NCBI GenBank assembly: GCA_945887855.1
Contig: CAMCZP010000025.1
Span: 1-32,300 of the forward strand
Length of the DNA stretch: 32,300 nucleotides
From: Leptospira interrogans serovar Manilae
Lineage (GTDB): Bacteria > Spirochaetota > Leptospiria > Leptospirales > Leptospiraceae
Direction of reading: 5' to 3'
Within the stretch, counting starts at the first letter, position 1, and every line of letters starts with the position of its first letter. This document shows, piece after piece, positions 8,439 through 17,901 of this stretch. Under the pieces are notes generated by a model. That model saw only the letters and a list, made by a program, of their open reading frames with translations, ran no database searches and had not been told where the DNA came from. Position numbers and translations under genes: made by a program.

Positions 8439-9067
8439 CGATTGTCCTTTTTGAGATCTTTTCTTAGAAAACTATGAAAATTTATAATTGTTTAAGAAGT
8501 CTGAAGACTCATATGCTTTGTTTGTTCAAAATAAACTTCGGTATTCCTAGGAGTCTCCATTACATTTTTTGAGTAAAGGTTCAGAACAAAGTCGGTAAGA
8601 TAAACATTGTAAGAACTGATATAAAACTAGCAATCTTTTGAAAATAGATACAATAGATTTAAGATTTAAAAGGATTGCTTAAATATTATTCACATTCTGA
8701 ATGTAGGAAATTGGTAAATATCAGGATCTAAGATCAATTTATGGAAATTTATTAAATAAATGTTCGAAAACTATCAAATCTTTCTGTTACTTTTTTCTCC
8801 TCTTTATGGAAAGAGAAGAAAAAAGGTTCCAAAAAAGAAGAGAAACTTGGATGGTCTGGAGCTGGTGTTGAAGAACGGTCCCCAAGAGGGACATCCCAAA
8901 GTTCCATTTCGAGAGTAATCCACCAGGGTGTAGTACTACTCTTTAGTTATTTGAAATATTTACCTTCCAAACCTATATGAAATGAGTACTTATTGGAATT
9001 CTAAGTAAATAAAGTCCAAAGATTTCTATAATTTGAATCAAAAATAGATAGAATTTCAAATTATGGT
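8439..9067. other. gene-free stretch, 629 bases, with structured segment
   Basis: No convincing reading frame occurs here. The first 340 bases are AT-rich and show only small palindromes (AGTCT-GA-AGACT at 8498-8509). From 8790 to about 8945 composition becomes more G+C-rich and repeats fold back: a 15-base stem at 8791-8824, a GTCCC-CAAGA-GGGAC hairpin at 8878-8892 nested within complementary ACTTGGATG (8845-8853) and CATCCCAAAGT (8892-8902), and AGAGTA/TACTCT arms near 8912-8942. This may be a small RNA, a dispersed repeat or the relic of one. The downstream 120 bases are AT-rich and must hold the leader of the MobA-like gene. Confidence 0.5.
8791..8824. repeat. 15-bp inverted repeat (pyrimidine/purine hairpin)
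   Basis: The left arm TTTTTTCTCCTCTTT (8791-8805) and right arm AAAGAGAAGAAAAAA (8810-8824) pair at 14 of 15 positions around a four-base loop. The right arm ends in A residues and the left begins with T residues, so on the minus strand it resembles an intrinsic terminator; on the plus strand no T-run follows. No gene ends close by, so the role is uncertain. Confidence 0.5.
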
Positions 9068-9688
9068 ATGAATTTTGCAATTGTTTTTAGTATGAATTTG
9101 TACAACAAGAAAGATTGGATGGGAGTTGTTCTTTGTGGGGGAAAATCTTCTTCCTTTGGTGTAGACAAAGGATTGTTGAGAGTTGCGGATAAAGAATTGG
9201 TTCTCCATTGTTATTCTTTTTTGTGCACCACAATTCCAAATGTTGTTTTAAGTGTTAATGATAAACAATTTCCCCTCTACAAAAGAAAATTCAATGATCT
9301 TGAATTGATTGTAGATTCAAATCAGGTAAAAGGACCACTTTCTGGAATTCTAAGTGTATACTCAGCATATCGCGTATTTAACTTTATTGTTTCAACGTAC
9401 GATAGAATTGGTCTTCACCAACAGATGATAAAAGACCTTATGGGGCAATTTGATAAAAATCCCGGCTATGATTTCTATGTTTACAAACGAAATGATAAAA
9501 TAGAACCATTTTGTGGGCTTTATACAGCAAGTGGATTAGAAAAAGTATACAACCTCTATAACCAAGGTGTTTTGATGGGAAAAAGTTTACGTGAAGTTAT
9601 CCTAATGAGTAATACATTGGTGGTTCCTATAAAATTGGAATATCAGGATAGTTTTGATGTTTATGAAGAAAAATTCCGAATAGCATAA
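9068..9688 (+). CDS. MobA-like nucleotidyltransferase, degenerate
   Basis: The protein has the fold landmarks of molybdenum-cofactor guanylyltransferase (MobA): VVLCGGKSSSFGVDKGLL at residues 20-37 corresponds to LAGGxSxRMGxDKALL, then VDSNQVKGPLSGIL and EPFCGLYTASGLEKVYNLYNQG. Two usually conserved features are altered: the Arg of SxRMG is Ser, and the metal-binding DxP region reads YDRIG. It may therefore act on another nucleotide or be inactive. Alternative starts are ATG at 9092 and at 9119 (just before VVLCGG); none has a strong ribosome site, so the first 9 to 17 residues are doubtful. No other molybdopterin gene is in the window. Confidence 0.65.
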   Translation: MNFAIVFSMNLYNKKDWMGVVLCGGKSSSFGVDKGLLRVADKELVLHCYSFLCTTIPNVVLSVNDKQFPLYKRKFNDLELIVDSNQVKGPLSGILSVYSAYRVFNFIVSTYDRIGLHQQMIKDLMGQFDKNPGYDFYVYKRNDKIEPFCGLYTASGLEKVYNLYNQGVLMGKSLREVILMSNTLVVPIKLEYQDSFDVYEEKFRIA

Positions 9689-9689
9689 T

Positions 9690-9712
9690 AACACCAAAGA
9701 GCGCAGAGAGAA
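9690..9712 (+). repeat. CACCAAAGAGCGCAGAGAG-type intergenic motif
   Basis: Immediately after the MobA-like stop lies a 23-base stretch resembling the ACCACAGAG...CACAGAG motif found between genes in many environmental genomes. There is only one copy in the window, so its repeat nature is from memory of such motifs, not shown here. Confidence 0.25.
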
Positions 9713-9768
9713 TTTTGAAGAAATAAAATTGATCGAAACTACTTTTAATCAATAAAAAAACTAAATTT

Positions 9769-9832
9769 TAGAAACAGTTTCTACAAATGAAAAATCCTTG
9801 CTTAAAAAAGGATTTCGAATTCTCCTATAGGA
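9769..9832 (+). promoter_or_regulatory. three palindromes in the leader of the 592-residue unknown
   Basis: Three perfect inverted repeats stand in 64 bases just before the next gene: TAGAAAC-A-GTTTCTA (9769-9783), AAATCCTT-N8-AAGGATTT (9792-9815), and TCCTATAGGA (9823-9832), the last overlapping the ribosome site AGGAAGG. The middle one lacks a T-run, so it is not a standard terminator. Operator or translational control is a possible role, by inference only. Confidence 0.4.
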
Positions 9833-9842
9833 AGGGAAAGCT

Positions 9843-11621
9843 ATGAGTAATATCGATAAAACAAAAAAATCAATAGGTTTAAATAAAATTGAAGAAAAAG
9901 ATCGTCAGGAGATTTTCAAAAAATTTATAGATGCTGGCGGACAGGTCATCAAAGAAGATTCCAATAACAAAGACGATCAAAAATCAAAACAACCAACTTC
10001 TAAACCATCCAAAACACCAATTGCCAGGGATAGAAAAAAATCTACCATCCAAAGAAGTCCTCAAAGACCAATCAATAATCCTGATACAGTCCAAAACGAT
10101 CCAAGTCCCAGGATCTACGAAAACCAATACTCTAGCTTTTGGTCAAGATTTTTCTTGAAATTGAAAGCATGGTCATCTAAGGTAACACATTTTGGAGATC
10201 CTATCCTTAAGCCAGAATTTTTATCTGAACTCAATCTAGAACTCAAAGAATCGCTTTTGATTTTTAATATGTCATCTAGAGATATACTAGGAACTCCAGA
10301 AGTTTATCAACAAGTTATAACAGAGCTTTCCAAAGAATCCAGTTTGTATCCTGAATTGATTATTAGGGGTGGAAAACTCTTGGATTATTCCGAGTTAGAG
10401 ACACTTTTTGAAGACTACAAAATCAATCCAAATATTGAAATTCCAATCTCAAAAGTTTACCCATCTTTGTATTCATTGTTTAGAAAGCTTTTCTTTCTTT
10501 ATCCATACCAAAATACATATAAAAAAGCTATGGAAAAGGGTTTTGATTTACTTGAAAAATATGAAAAAAAGCCATCTGCAATTTACAAAGCCAAGAAAAA
10601 ACAATTCAAACAAAATCATTTTTTTATTTTTGAAAAAGCTTTTGATAAAATTTATCTAGCTGTACTACGTCATGAAAATATTAATATACCACTCACGTCG
10701 GATTATATGAATCTTTTCTTAGAAATTAAAAATGATGAACGAATTGGTTCTATGAAAACATTTATCTTTTCAGAACCCGAAGTAGTACAACCAATTGAAA
10801 AAGATAAAAATGATCCAAACAGTGAAGAAACTATTGAAAAAGAAGAAGTAGTTGAAGAAGAATCCCCCATTCTTACTCTGGGAAAAGAATTATTGTTAAC
10901 TACGCCATTAGAAGTATTACGAAAGAAACATGATCAGAAAAAAGATTACACTGATATCAACATAGCTGATAAATCTTTTTTAACCTATATATTTTTTAAA
11001 GAATTTGATACTGAATACTCTTTAGTAATGACTACAAAAAAAATTAATATCAATACAACTAATGTAAATGGTTTAAAAATTGATCATAGAGAAAACTTAA
11101 TGAGCACATATGAAATGACCAGGAATTGTTCAGAACAATTTCGAATTTATATTGAATCGCTCAGAGAATACGAAAAAATAAAAACTACACCATTATCAAA
11201 TTATATAGAACAATCAAAGAAAATGACCCAAGCGGATCAAAAGAAAAATATCCAATCAAGGTCTTTTAGATCATCTGTAAAAGAATATTTTTCAACTGTA
11301 ACTTCCTCTTTAAAAATATTTATAGATGATATGGAAACAGAAAAAGTGATTATAGGAAACTCTGATGATATACTAAGTTTTGATAATGTGGAGTCTAAAA
11401 AGAAATTAAATAAAAAGAAAATAAAAGATGCAATAACTGAGTCTTATGCTTTTTCTTTTGCTTTGTTAGATAAGCTATCCGGAGATGGGGATTTGTATGG
11501 GGCATCATTGGAAGAAACCAATGAAGAAATGAAAGCTAATTATGGTATAGAAATTTTAACAACCGGTACTGAAGTTCCAATTGAAACTGATGAAGTAAGT
11601 AAACTATCGGATTTAAAATAA
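9843..11621 (+). CDS. conserved-looking hypothetical protein, 592 residues
   Basis: I do not recognise this protein. A strong ribosome site (AGGAAGG, eight bases ahead) fixes the start. The first 35 residues contain RQEIFKKFIDAGGQVIKED, followed by a Lys/Pro/Ser/Gln-rich disordered linker (about 40-95). A folded part opens with SSFWSRFFLKLKAWSSKVTHFGDPIL (about 97-122) and runs to about residue 300. An acidic Glu-rich insert (about 313-340) leads to a second folded part ending near 570. There is no signal peptide and no sustained membrane segment, so it is probably cytoplasmic or membrane-associated through its amphipathic segment. It shares a TAATG junction with the downstream nitrilase-fold gene, so the two products probably act together. 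Confidence 0.7.
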   Translation: MSNIDKTKKSIGLNKIEEKDRQEIFKKFIDAGGQVIKEDSNNKDDQKSKQPTSKPSKTPIARDRKKSTIQRSPQRPINNPDTVQNDPSPRIYENQYSSFWSRFFLKLKAWSSKVTHFGDPILKPEFLSELNLELKESLLIFNMSSRDILGTPEVYQQVITELSKESSLYPELIIRGGKLLDYSELETLFEDYKINPNIEIPISKVYPSLYSLFRKLFFLYPYQNTYKKAMEKGFDLLEKYEKKPSAIYKAKKKQFKQNHFFIFEKAFDKIYLAVLRHENINIPLTSDYMNLFLEIKNDERIGSMKTFIFSEPEVVQPIEKDKNDPNSEETIEKEEVVEEESPILTLGKELLLTTPLEVLRKKHDQKKDYTDINIADKSFLTYIFFKEFDTEYSLVMTTKKININTTNVNGLKIDHRENLMSTYEMTRNCSEQFRIYIESLREYEKIKTTPLSNYIEQSKKMTQADQKKNIQSRSFRSSVKEYFSTVTSSLKIFIDDMETEKVIIGNSDDILSFDNVESKKKLNKKKIKDAITESYAFSFALLDKLSGDGDLYGASLEETNEEMKANYGIEILTTGTEVPIETDEVSKLSDLK

Positions 11622-12346
11622 TGGCAAATCTAAAAGTAATTATATTCCAAAAAAATATAAATAGTGACCTTACAAAAGATCAAAAATTAAAAATTTCAGC
11701 TGCAAAGGCAGATTTTCTAATCTTACCACGTTTCTTTCCTTATTTTGAAACACCAAGGGAAGGTATTGAATTAAAAGAATCTTTCTATTTAGACAAGATA
11801 TTAGAAATTTCAGAGTATCACAAAGGTGTTGTAATTGGCGGAAGTATTTTTAGAAAAGTAGATGGTGTGTATGTTGAGTCAATACCAATTGTAAAAGATG
11901 TAACACTAGTTGATTACTACAATGTAAGGACTGGGGGAAAGATTGGTGGATTAACCCTACCTTCACAAGAGGGAGATTCTATTTATATTCTTCATGGAGC
12001 TAGATTTTCTATTTTACCGGGTCCGGATATATTAGAAGAATCTCAAATGTCATATTTAAAAAATGAAAAGATTGAGTTGGTTTTTAATCTTCAAGATTGT
12101 ACGGATTCAAGTACAGAATTTAAAGAGTACCAAGAAGAATTAAAAAAATATGCAGAAATTTCTAAAGATTACAATTTAAATATAATTCGATCTTCTGGAT
12201 TTGGTAAGATAGAACAAAGAGAACTCACTGGTAGGAGTTTTTATACATCTCAAACTGGCATCAAATGGAAACTTGGTGAATCAGAAAATAAAACTGAACT
12301 TATTAAAACTGTTAATGTAAATATCTATGAATCTTTTCCTGTGTGA
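11621..12346 (+). CDS. nitrilase-fold (carbon-nitrogen hydrolase) protein lacking catalytic residues
   Basis: The 241-residue protein follows the carbon-nitrogen hydrolase layout: an opening strand [23 protein letters not shown] (31-43), GVVIGGSIF (about 69-77), a central strand before [14 protein letters not shown] (about 126-139), and [11 protein letters not shown]. In active members the LPE glutamate acts as base and a Cys follows the central strand; here the first is Arg37 (LPR) and no Cys appears at the second site. It is thus probably a non-catalytic member or a divergent one. Translation is coupled to the preceding unknown gene through TAATG, and its last 22 bases overlap the 3' end of rlmN on the other strand. 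Confidence 0.6.
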   Translation: MANLKVIIFQKNINSDLTKDQKLKISAAKADFLILPRFFPYFETPREGIELKESFYLDKILEISEYHKGVVIGGSIFRKVDGVYVESIPIVKDVTLVDYYNVRTGGKIGGLTLPSQEGDSIYILHGARFSILPGPDILEESQMSYLKNEKIELVFNLQDCTDSSTEFKEYQEELKKYAEISKDYNLNIIRSSGFGKIEQRELTGRSFYTSQTGIKWKLGESENKTELIKTVNVNIYESFPV

Positions 12347-13374
12347 TACATTCCTGCAAGCATCCCACATGCCCCATTTATATCCTTTCCTGGAGATCTT
12401 CTATTAAGAATTGGTACACCTGAGGGTTTTATCATAAATTTAAATTCGTTAATTTCATCTTCAGTTGGTCGTCTCCATCCCTGTAACTCCGTATTGAGCG
12501 GGATTAGATTTATCTTACAATTCACAGATCTGAGTATTTTAACTAATTTATGGGCATTGTCCCAACCCATATTTACACCCGGAATCATAACATATTCAAA
12601 GGTTATTCTTCTTCCCAATGTTTTAGTAAAATTTCGAACAGATCGTAAGAGGACATCTAAAGGATATTTTTCATCAATACCCATTATCAATTTTCTTTGA
12701 GAAGGGTTGGGATGATTTAAAGATATTGCAAAATTAAATGGCTCTTTACTTTCAACAAATCTATCTATACCCTTTACAATTCCTGCCGTGGAAATTGTTA
12801 TTCTTTTAGCACCTATATTAAATGTTTCGGGGTTATGAAAAAAATGAGCTGCTTGTAGTACGCAATCATAGTTATGCATAGGTTCTCCCATGCCCATAAA
12901 AACAATATTAGTACATCTATCCCCAACCAATTTTTCTACTTGAAGTACCTGGTCTATGATTTGCCAGACTTTTAGGTTTCCTTTGAACTCTAAAAGACCA
13001 GTTGCACAAAAAGCACAGGATAGTGTGCATCCCACTTGTGATGAAATACAAATTGTCTTACGTTCTTCATCACCCGATGGGATCCATACCGATTCGACTA
13101 TTTTTTCATCTTCCACTAAAAAAGTCATTTTTTGAGTTCCATCACTAGAAACTAATTTTTTCTTAAGTGTGATGGATAAGATTTCAGAATTTTCTTTTAG
13201 TTTTTCTCTTAAAGATTTTGGAAGGGTTGTAAATTCATCAAAATCACTGAATCTATCTCTATAAAGACCATTGTAAATTTGTTTTGCTCTGTATGAATCC
13301 TCTCCAAGTTCTTTTATATAAGATTCAAGAGCTGAAAGGCTTAATCCCTTCAAATTTTTTTTATTGGTCATCAT
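12325..13374 (-). CDS. rlmN: 23S rRNA/tRNA adenine-C2 methyltransferase RlmN
   Basis: This 349-residue radical-SAM enzyme methylates C2 of an adenine in 23S rRNA and of A37 in some tRNAs. The cluster-binding motif CTLSCAFC has Cys116, Cys120 and Cys123; the second catalytic Cys336 is in GACGML near the end. Other family landmarks are [41 protein letters not shown] and INLIPLNT. Length and motifs indicate a complete, active protein. It starts 14 bases before the end of sufT, so it is the last gene of the SUF operon and depends on the clusters the operon makes. Confidence 0.96.
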   Translation of the reverse strand: MMTNKKNLKGLSLSALESYIKELGEDSYRAKQIYNGLYRDRFSDFDEFTTLPKSLREKLKENSEILSITLKKKLVSSDGTQKMTFLVEDEKIVESVWIPSGDEERKTICISSQVGCTLSCAFCATGLLEFKGNLKVWQIIDQVLQVEKLVGDRCTNIVFMGMGEPMHNYDCVLQAAHFFHNPETFNIGAKRITISTAGIVKGIDRFVESKEPFNFAISLNHPNPSQRKLIMGIDEKYPLDVLLRSVRNFTKTLGRRITFEYVMIPGVNMGWDNAHKLVKILRSVNCKINLIPLNTELQGWRRPTEDEINEFKFMIKPSGVPILNRRSPGKDINGACGMLAGMYHTGKDS

Positions 13375-13699
13375 AAATACCTAAAACCATTTTAGCATCT
13401 TCGCTAGCCATAATTCTAGGATCCCATTTGGGTGTCCAAACTACCTCAACATCTGCATCTGTAATACCTTCAACCCTCATAGCATTTGAAAGTACCTGAC
13501 TTTTAAGTGATGGTCCTGCAGGACAGGCCATACTAGTAAAGGTCATCTTAATTTTTGCTTTATTATCTTCATTTACTCTGACATCATAGATTAATCCTAA
13601 ATCTACAATCATTACACCAATTTCAGGATCTTCAATTTCTCGTAGAGAATCTAAAACTCTTACTTCCAGTTCACTAAAGGATCTATCTTCCATTAACAT
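13361..13699 (-). CDS. sufT: SufT-like (MIP18/DUF59) Fe-S maturation protein
   Basis: I take the ATG at 13699 (MLMEDRSF), two bases after the sufU stop and preceded by AAGGGA, giving 112 residues; a longer frame reaching 13759 lies wholly inside sufU. The signature [17 protein letters not shown] and [12 protein letters not shown] are those of the MIP18/PaaD family, whose Cys in the CPAGP loop takes part in cluster handling. In SUF operons such proteins help mature [4Fe-4S] clients. The next gene, rlmN, starts within its last codons. Confidence 0.88.
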   Translation of the reverse strand: MLMEDRSFSELEVRVLDSLREIEDPEIGVMIVDLGLIYDVRVNEDNKAKIKMTFTSMACPAGPSLKSQVLSNAMRVEGITDADVEVVWTPKWDPRIMASEDAKMVLGIYDDQ

Positions 13700-13701
13700 A
13701 T

Positions 13702-14142
13702 TTATAGTTCCCTTTCTTTTAATGCCTGTTCTAATGTATTCCAAGCCAATACTGCACATTTTACTCTTACAGGGTATTTCTTTACTCCAAGGAGTGATTC
13801 CAAATCAGCTTCATCCTCTGAAAAATTTTCTACAGAGTCTTCTAAAATTGCTTTTTTGAATTTTGCCATGATGGAAAGTGCATCCCCTTTATTTTTCCCC
13901 TTAACTAGCTCAGTCATCATAGATCCACTAGATTGAGAAATGGAACATCCCTTCCCGCTAAACATTATATCTTCAACTATGTCTTCTTTCATGATAAGGT
14001 ACAATTCCAACTCGTCACCACAGAGAGGATTTGCACCTTTCTCATGAATCGAACATGGATTTAGTACTCCATAATTTCTTGGATTTTCGTAGTGATCCAA
14101 AATTACTTCTTTGTATAAATCATCTCTTAAGGACACGACCAA
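13702..14142 (-). CDS. sufU: SufU sulfur-transfer/scaffold-type protein
   Basis: The 146-residue protein has the SufU zinc and sulfur ligands: Cys41 and Asp43 in NPLCGDEL, Cys66 in [14 protein letters not shown], and Cys129 in [10 protein letters not shown]. The insertion between the second and third Cys that distinguishes SufU from IscU is present (about residues 82-120). SufU accepts persulfide sulfur from SufS. The frame opens with TTG at 14142; GTG at 14136 is an alternative, and AAAGGAG lies four to ten bases before them. The start overlaps the sufS end by 23 bases. Confidence 0.93.
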   Translation of the reverse strand: MVVSLRDDLYKEVILDHYENPRNYGVLNPCSIHEKGANPLCGDELELYLIMKEDIVEDIMFSGKGCSISQSSGSMMTELVKGKNKGDALSIMAKFKKAILEDSVENFSEDEADLESLLGVKKYPVRVKCAVLAWNTLEQALKEREL

Positions 14143-15358
14143 ATATCTCCTTTACCTGCTTTATTCCATCTATAAGCCTATCTATATCTTCAGTAGTGTT
14201 GTATAGGTAAAAACTAGCCCGACATGTTCCTGCAATTTTCATTTTTTTCATAAATGGCTGGGCACAATGGTGTCCTACACGAATTGCTATACCTTCTTCA
14301 TCTAGGATAGATCCTACATCATGTGCATGAACTCCATCCAAATTAAAAGATATAACGCCTCCTCTCTTTTCTAAATCATTAACACCATAGATTGTAATAC
14401 CATTTAAATTATTTAACCTTTCTAAGGCATATTCATTTAGAATTTTTTCATGATGGTGTATTTCATCTAAACCAATTCTCTCTAGATATTCTATTGCTTC
14501 TTTGAAAGCTATCACTCCAGATATATTTGGTGTACCTGCTTCTAGCCTTGCCGGTAAATCAGCATAGGTGGATCTTTCTAGTGATACATCATTTATCATA
14601 TCACCTCCCCCCATCCAGGGTGGCATTCTCTCTAGAATTTCTTCTTTTCCATAAAGCACACCAACTCCAGTTGGACCCAACATTTTATGGGCTGAGAATG
14701 CGTAAAAATCAACATCAAGATCTTGGACATTTGTTTTGATATGACAGGCTCCCTGTGCTCCATCCAATAGAAATAAAGCACCAACAGAATGAGCTTTTTG
14801 GACAATTGGCTTTATATCATGAATAGTTCCGGTTGCATTGGACATTTGGGAAACTGCGACAATTTTTGTCCTATAATCTATCAGTGAATCTAATGTGGAA
14901 AGATCGAGAGAAGAATCAGCATTTATGGGGATATATTTTATAACAGCACCTTTTTCTTCAGCGAGCATCTGCCAAGGTACTATATTGGAGTGATGTTCTA
15001 GTTCTGTAAGGACAATCACATCACCCCTTCCTATATTTTTTCTACCCCAAGTTTGTGTTACTAAGTTTATACTTTCAGTTGTATTTCGTGTAAATATTAT
15101 TACCTTAGCACACTTTGCTCCAATAAACTCAGCTATCTTTATTCTTGTTCGTTCAAACAACTCGGTTGCTTTTTGTGATAAGTAATATACCCCTCTGTGT
15201 ATATTTGCATTTTGTTCTTTGTAATATTTATCAATGGCATCTATTACCTGGAATGGTTTTTGAGAACTAGCTGCACTGTCCAAAAAGACTAAAGGTTTAC
15301 CGTTCATGGTTGTTTGTAGTATAGGAAAATCAGTTTTTATTCTATAGGGGTCTAGCAT
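14120..15358 (-). CDS. sufS: cysteine desulfurase SufS
   Basis: This 412-residue PLP enzyme converts cysteine to alanine and a protein-bound persulfide. The PLP lysine is Lys225 in [11 protein letters not shown], and HHCAQPFM followed by Cys379 in [12 protein letters not shown] is the group II signature with the persulfide-bearing Cys. The early [18 protein letters not shown] and [13 protein letters not shown] are also typical. The start shares one base with the Rieske stop (TAATG), and the end overlaps sufU by 23 bases, so SufS and its acceptor are made together. Confidence 0.97.
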   Translation of the reverse strand: MLDPYRIKTDFPILQTTMNGKPLVFLDSAASSQKPFQVIDAIDKYYKEQNANIHRGVYYLSQKATELFERTRIKIAEFIGAKCAKVIIFTRNTTESINLVTQTWGRKNIGRGDVIVLTELEHHSNIVPWQMLAEEKGAVIKYIPINADSSLDLSTLDSLIDYRTKIVAVSQMSNATGTIHDIKPIVQKAHSVGALFLLDGAQGACHIKTNVQDLDVDFYAFSAHKMLGPTGVGVLYGKEEILERMPPWMGGGDMINDVSLERSTYADLPARLEAGTPNISGVIAFKEAIEYLERIGLDEIHHHEKILNEYALERLNNLNGITIYGVNDLEKRGGVISFNLDGVHAHDVGSILDEEGIAIRVGHHCAQPFMKKMKIAGTCRASFYLYNTTEDIDRLIDGIKQVKEIFGRVLKR

Positions 15359-15675
15359 TAGAAATCCTCCATTTCCAATTCAATTTCATCTCCAACAATT
15401 CTAACAGGGAAAATTCGAATGGGCTCTGTAGCTGGCATACAAAGTGCCTCCCCTGTTTTTAAATCAAACTTAGCTAAGTGTCTCGGACATACAATACAAT
15501 TGTTTTCTAATTTTCCTTCTGAAATAGATTCACCATCGTGGCTGCATATATCTTCAAAAGCATATATATCCGATCCAATTTTTGTTAAACATATTTCTGT
15601 ATCTCTTGTACTTATTTTAAAAAACTTATTTTCAATTACTGAATTTACTTTGCCTACTTTTAGTTTCATACTCAT
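15358..15675 (-). CDS. Rieske-type [2Fe-2S] ferredoxin within the SUF operon
   Basis: The 105-residue protein has Rieske cluster ligands: Cys44 and His46 in CSHDGES, Cys63 and His66 in CPRHLAKFD, followed by a [19 protein letters not shown] closing strand. It is the size of soluble dioxygenase-type or NirD-like ferredoxins, with no signal peptide. Its start overlaps sufD by four bases (ATGA) and its end shares a base with sufS. A Rieske protein is found in some SUF operons and may supply electrons for cluster assembly; that role is inferred from position. Confidence 0.9.
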   Translation of the reverse strand: MSMKLKVGKVNSVIENKFFKISTRDTEICLTKIGSDIYAFEDICSHDGESISEGKLENNCIVCPRHLAKFDLKTGEALCMPATEPIRIFPVRIVGDEIELEMEDF

Positions 15676-16877
15676 TCACCCAGTTTTCTGAGAAGTTTAT
15701 CTTTTAGCTCATTTGAATTTTCTAGTGAGAACTCATCTATAATTTCGGTAATAAAACCCTCAACTATTAGATGCCGGGCATCACTTGGCGTAAATCCTCT
15801 AGAAAGTAAGTAAAAGAGCTGCTCCTCATTGATTTCACTCATTGTGGCTCCATGGGAACATTTGACATCTTCTGCAAAAACCTCTAGTTTTGGCATAGAC
15901 TCGGCTCTGGCAGTTTTGTCTAAAATCAAATTATGATTTAGTTGACTTGCTTCCACATGTTTTGATGTTTTAGGAATATTTAGGTTTCCTGTAAATATAT
16001 GGTGGCTTTTATCCTTCATCACGGTTTTAAATTTTATACTACTATTTGTATGACTATTATTATGGAATAGAGAATATTCTATGTCTTGGATTTCTCTCTT
16101 AGAAGGTGATGCAACACCTAATAATTTTGCACTGGAATTGGTTTCTTGGAGATTAACATCAAAGAATGTTTTTCCTCTATATCCACCTAAATTAAAAAAT
16201 CCAGATTTAAAATAAGTGTCTTTATTTTGTATTACTATAAATTTTCTTATATGAATGGTACTGGGATTAAATTCTTCAATTTGTATCTCTTCAATGTTAG
16301 ATCCATCATTGATTATAGACACAAAGAGAGAATTAAATAAATTTAAGGATTCTGTTACTGGAGAGATTGATTTATGAAGTATAATAGCTTTTGAATTTTT
16401 TCCTGTGAATAAGAAAAAAATTTGAAATCCAGCAATCGAAAAGTCTCTAAATGAGGATTCGATGATGATTGGATCAGGAGAATTAAATGAATCTGGTAGA
16501 GAAAGAAATTTAAAAGATTGGTTATATGCGATTGAAACTAACTGGAAAAATTGATTTTCTTTAGAATCAATTATCCCCTGCAAATTACTCTGAATAATTT
16601 TTTTTTGTACTTCATTTATATCCTGAATGGAAACTAATTCAATTGATTTATTTGTATGGTGGAGTTTTACTTTTAGTGTATTTTCTGATCCTAAATAATT
16701 TTTAATGGAAAAATTACCAAACTTAGTTTTTCTCCAGGATTCTAAAGTAGAATCTGGAAAAAATGTACTACTTAATTTATGAAATGCAGCAAGTCTAAGT
16801 TCAAAAAACCAATCCGGCTCATCTGATAATTTTGAGATTGGAATAAGTTCAGGAAAGTTTTTAAGTGATTTAGTCAA
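15672..16877 (-). CDS. sufD: Fe-S cluster assembly protein SufD
   Basis: The 401-residue protein has the SufB/SufD beta-helix C-terminus: an [22 protein letters not shown] segment, then [19 protein letters not shown] with the conserved Cys and His of the CSHGAT loop, followed by [25 protein letters not shown]. Length and the lack of the SufB-specific central region point to SufD rather than SufB (about 470 residues). SufD pairs with SufB on a SufC dimer in known systems. It overlaps sufC and the Rieske gene by four bases each. No sufB is found in this window. The N-terminal half (about 60-230) is poorly conserved. Confidence 0.87.
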   Translation of the reverse strand: MTKSLKNFPELIPISKLSDEPDWFFELRLAAFHKLSSTFFPDSTLESWRKTKFGNFSIKNYLGSENTLKVKLHHTNKSIELVSIQDINEVQKKIIQSNLQGIIDSKENQFFQLVSIAYNQSFKFLSLPDSFNSPDPIIIESSFRDFSIAGFQIFFLFTGKNSKAIILHKSISPVTESLNLFNSLFVSIINDGSNIEEIQIEEFNPSTIHIRKFIVIQNKDTYFKSGFFNLGGYRGKTFFDVNLQETNSSAKLLGVASPSKREIQDIEYSLFHNNSHTNSSIKFKTVMKDKSHHIFTGNLNIPKTSKHVEASQLNHNLILDKTARAESMPKLEVFAEDVKCSHGATMSEINEEQLFYLLSRGFTPSDARHLIVEGFITEIIDEFSLENSNELKDKLLRKLGE

Positions 16878-17644
16878 GGTTTAGACTCCACCCAATCATA
16901 CCCTTTTTCCTCTAATTCTAAAGCTAGGGATTTATCTCCAGAGAGAACAATTTTCCCATCCATAAAGACATGAACTTTATCGGGAACCACATAGTTCAAC
17001 ATTCTCTGGTAATGAGTGATGAGGAGAAATGCTGATTCAGGAGAACGATTTGCATTGATTCCATCACAGACTATTTTTAAAGCATCGATATCCAAACCCG
17101 AGTCGGTCTCATCGAGGATGCTCAGTGCGGGCTTTAGGAGGGAGAGTTGTAATATTTCATTTCTTTTCTTTTCACCACCGGAAAAACCATCATTTACATA
17201 TCTTCCCATAAAAGACTCTTCAATTTTCAAAGCAGTGGTTTCTTTTTTGAGAATCTGACGAAATTCTTTGACAGGAATATCTCTCCCCTGCATACCTTTG
17301 AGCATGGTTCTTAAAAAATTTGCAACTGTGACTCCAGGAATAGCTGTAGGGTATTGGAAACTTAAAAATATACCCAACCTTGCCCTTTCATCAGGTTTCA
17401 GAGAAAGTATGGATTTTCCTTTGAATAAGATGTCTCCGCTTGTAACACTATAATTGGGATGCCCCAGTATGATATTTGAAAGGGTACTCTTTCCTGATCC
17501 ATTTTTTCCCATGATAGCATGTACCTCTCCTGAGAAAATGGAAAGGTTAACACCTTTTAATATTTCTTTATCCCCAATTGAAGCTTTTAGATCTATAATT
17601 TTAAGAGTTTCCACTTCTGATTCTTCCCCTTTAGTAACTACCAT
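16874..17644 (-). CDS. sufC: Fe-S cluster assembly ATPase SufC
   Basis: This is an ABC ATPase: Walker [10 protein letters not shown] (46-54 counted from the ATG), Q-loop [10 protein letters not shown] (about 96-105), signature [10 protein letters not shown] (154-163), Walker [13 protein letters not shown] (174-185) and the switch His211 in ITHYQR. The motif set is that of SufC. The frame opens at ATG 17644 without a clear ribosome site; GTG at 17614 (METLKII) matches the usual SufC N-terminus better and has AGGGG about 11 bases ahead, so the true protein may be ten residues shorter. It is first in the operon and divergent from the HDOD gene; the 257-base gap should hold both promoters. Confidence 0.95.
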   Translation of the reverse strand: MVVTKGEESEVETLKIIDLKASIGDKEILKGVNLSIFSGEVHAIMGKNGSGKSTLSNIILGHPNYSVTSGDILFKGKSILSLKPDERARLGIFLSFQYPTAIPGVTVANFLRTMLKGMQGRDIPVKEFRQILKKETTALKIEESFMGRYVNDGFSGGEKKRNEILQLSLLKPALSILDETDSGLDIDALKIVCDGINANRSPESAFLLITHYQRMLNYVVPDKVHVFMDGKIVLSGDKSLALELEEKGYDWVESKP

Positions 17645-17856
17645 TTTAAATAAAAGCAGGTCAAAATCAATTGATTTCTTTATATATTATAATAATTCTA
17701 AATTAAGAGAAATCAAATGTTTTATCATTTTTTCCTCTTCTTTGGAGATTTAACGAGAGGTTAGATTATAGAGTTGTGAAGGAAGGCAATTAAACAATTC
17801 TAGCATTTTAAAGAAAGTGATCGAAGACGAAAAGCTAGAAAATAAAATGGGTTGAA

Positions 17857-17884
17857 TTGTCAAAGTATATAACCAATTTGTAAT
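17857..17884 (+). promoter_or_regulatory. possible sigma-70 promoter of the GHKL/HDOD gene
   Basis: TTGTCA (17857-17862) and TGTAAT (17879-17884) each match the sigma-70 consensus at five of six positions with a 16-base spacer. Transcription would start about 11 bases before the ATG, leaving a very short leader, which lowers confidence. An AT-rich TATAAT-like run near 17680 might serve sufC on the other strand, but I see no well-spaced partner. Confidence 0.3.
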
Positions 17885-17901
17885 CTTAATAAGGAACTGG
17901 T

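Noticed and set aside
8752..8907. A 51-residue frame on the minus strand beginning MELWDVPLGDRSSTPAPDHP
   Set aside because: It lies in the foldable intergenic segment, has no ribosome site and no recognised domain; all three frames there read partly open, so it is not supported as a gene.
9792..9815. Intrinsic terminator of the MobA-like gene
   Set aside because: The stem is perfect but no T-run follows and it lies just before the next ribosome site, so a regulatory role is as likely.
13700..13759. Longer start for sufT
   Set aside because: It would begin inside sufU; the ATG at 13699 follows the sufU stop and an AAGGGA site.
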